A stretch of 64,000 bases of DNA from Phallus indusiatus. Its lineage: Eukaryota > Basidiomycota > Agaricomycetes > Phallales > Phallaceae. The position numbers and the translations under genes are program-made. The DNA is taken from contig JAQFWX010000001.1 of assembly GCA_027605045.1 (NCBI GenBank), forward strand, positions 1,984,001 through 2,048,000. Direction: 5' to 3'. Within the stretch, counting starts at the first letter, position 1. Every line of letters starts with the position of its first letter. The notes below the pieces were generated by a model. That model was not told where the DNA came from, did no database searches, and saw nothing but the letters and a program-made list of their open reading frames with translations. Below are positions 62,792 through 64,000 of this stretch, piece by piece.

Positions 62792-64000
62792 ATGAACGTC
62801 TCCATTTCAGAATACGGACAACTTCAACAAGCCTCTGTTGAAGATAGAACGACATACGCCTTGTGGACTATCGATGACCCGCACCGAGCTTGGACGAACC
62901 CCCTTTCGCTGTCCCTCCGGGTGAAGAGATACAACGGTGCCCCCTATTGCACACTACTGGGCTCGAAAAAGGTCTTTACGGCAACCCAGTTTTGTATCTC
63001 CAACGTTTCATCCGACCATTGTCCTCTGGAAGAACAAGCAATCGCGGCAAAATTGTTCCCAATTAACCAAGCACTGCTGTTTCATAGCCCAGGCTATGAT
63101 ATCTTACCTTCAAATACTGTATCTCAAAACTCAGGCCGAGTTTCAGTCATGGAGTTGCATTTATCCGTAGATCGGAGTATTCTTCCTTACCTTGCGTACG
63201 CTGAGACATCTGATAGCGTTGTTAATCGTCACTTACCCCATTCATACCGACTAATTCGCAGGAATCAGTATGGTTTGACCGACTATTTTGCTCCTAACCT
63301 TGGGATTCTTCAGGCCTCATCATATCCCGCATCCGGATATTACGGTGGCGGAGGTGAAGATCCGCCAAACAGGCCAAGCGGCAGCGGCAAGGACACAGGA
63401 TTTGGTCAATGGCAAGATGATGATCCACCAGATTACAGACAAGGTAGCGCAGGAGGGAGTTCCGGGGGAAATAATGAAGACAGTGGACCGTCAAAACGGA
63501 AAAAGACGGCTATAGCTTGTCACTCTTGCAGAAGTAATAATCAAATTTTCGTTTCGCAAACTGTTCGGTATTCACGTCATGTTGTTCAGAGCGTAAGTTA
63601 AAATGCGACGGTTTGCAACCATGTCATGCGTGTGCCGAAAAATCTAGGGTGTGCACGTATGATTCTTATGTTAAACGTCGTGGTCCCGGCAAAAAGAGTC
63701 TTCAGCAAGAGTCCTCGACGGAACAACCAAAAAAGAAAGGTCGAAAACGTTCGTCATCGTCGTCAAGGCCAAGAGGATCATCTAGTGCTCTAGTAGCCAG
63801 GAGAACCACTCCGTCTCCTCAACCTCCCCCGGCTACTCTTCCGCAGGCTCCCTACCCACAGTACGGGTTCTTGCGCGGTGAACCACCACCTCTAGGTCTC
63901 GCTGGTAGGGTTGCTAGTCGTTTTGTTTCAGATACTCGACACAGCGGACAGATGACAGAAAGATACGTCGAAAGCTATCCTTCTTCTTCTAGTGTCCATA
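62792..64000 (+). CDS. Zn(II)2Cys6 transcription factor, 5' part (cut by window end)
   Basis: Open from ATG at 62792. It has an unusually long N-terminal region of about 245 aa without a known domain (it includes VMELHLSVDRSILPYLAYAE), then a Gly/Asp-rich stretch (GYYGGGGEDPPNRPSGSGKD). The cluster KRKKTAIACHSCR follows, with an intron after CRx and continuation RKLKCDGLQPCHACAEKSRV and CTYDSYVKRRGPGKKSLQQE. The KRRGPGK motif after the cluster recurs in basidiomycete regulators. The intron (about 63534-63590) breaks the cluster in the same place as in both clusters at 31.0 and 32.1 kb. A basic, Ser/Pro-rich region runs to the end of the window. The remainder, including any fungal_trans domain, is missing. 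The start could lie downstream if the long N-terminus is not translated. Confidence 0.75.

Noticed and set aside
1..64000. Possible tRNA genes, CRISPR arrays or biosynthetic gene cluster
   Set aside because: No T-loop/anticodon arrangement or repeat-spacer pattern was seen by eye, and there is no PKS, NRPS, terpene synthase or P450 in the window; a tRNAscan run would settle the first.

Overview
The window is nuclear DNA of a filamentous basidiomycete, most likely an Agaricomycete. The signs are many short introns (about 50-90 nt) in almost every gene, a DUF6533-type multi-pass membrane protein pair, an AA9 lytic polysaccharide monooxygenase, several Zn(II)2Cys6 regulators, and proteins such as Sla2, a Cdc25-type RasGEF and Aurora kinase in fungal form. 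The species cannot be named from the sequence alone. No rRNA, tRNA, CRISPR array or intact transposon was recognised.

Layout. 0-15.4 kb is a dense run of minus-strand genes: a small HR1-like coiled-coil protein, the meiotic MutS homologue MSH5, the endocytic adaptor Sla2/End4 (ANTH, coiled coil, I/LWEQ) and an SH3-RasGEF of the Cdc25 family. 15.4-20 kb is gene-poor. At 20-24.2 kb a ZNHIT3/Hit1-like zf-HIT protein (minus) and the 26S proteasome ATPase RPT5 (plus) are divergently arranged; RPT5 as written has a one-base frameshift inside its Walker A motif. 24.2-27.8 kb is gene-poor.

From 27.8 to 33.1 kb lies the most unusual locus. A six-exon plus-strand gene is open from end to end (predicted 1625 aa). 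It joins a divergent septin-like GTPase domain to a long low-complexity linker and two complete Zn(II)2Cys6 clusters, each split by an intron at the same codon position. After a further 8.5 kb without a convincing gene comes a second divergent septin-like GTPase (41.5-44.2 kb, minus) that faces the first.

44.6-51.5 kb is a tandem duplication carrying two DUF6533-type membrane protein genes and their flanks. 52.4-64 kb is dense again: chorismate mutase ARO7 (with a 22-nt microexon), a secreted AA9 LPMO, an Aurora kinase, a Zn(II)2Cys6/fungal_trans transcription factor, an uncharacterised membrane protein, and the first part of another Zn(II)2Cys6 regulator that runs off the window.

The genes form no operon or obvious biosynthetic cluster. 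Most are housekeeping (endocytosis, Ras signalling, proteasome, snoRNP assembly, aromatic amino acid synthesis, mitosis, meiosis). The accessory interest lies in the septin-like/zinc-cluster gene, its septin-like partner, the DUF6533 pair and the unplaced regulators. Exon boundaries were worked out by eye from splice signals and reading frames, so starts and some introns are approximate where stated.
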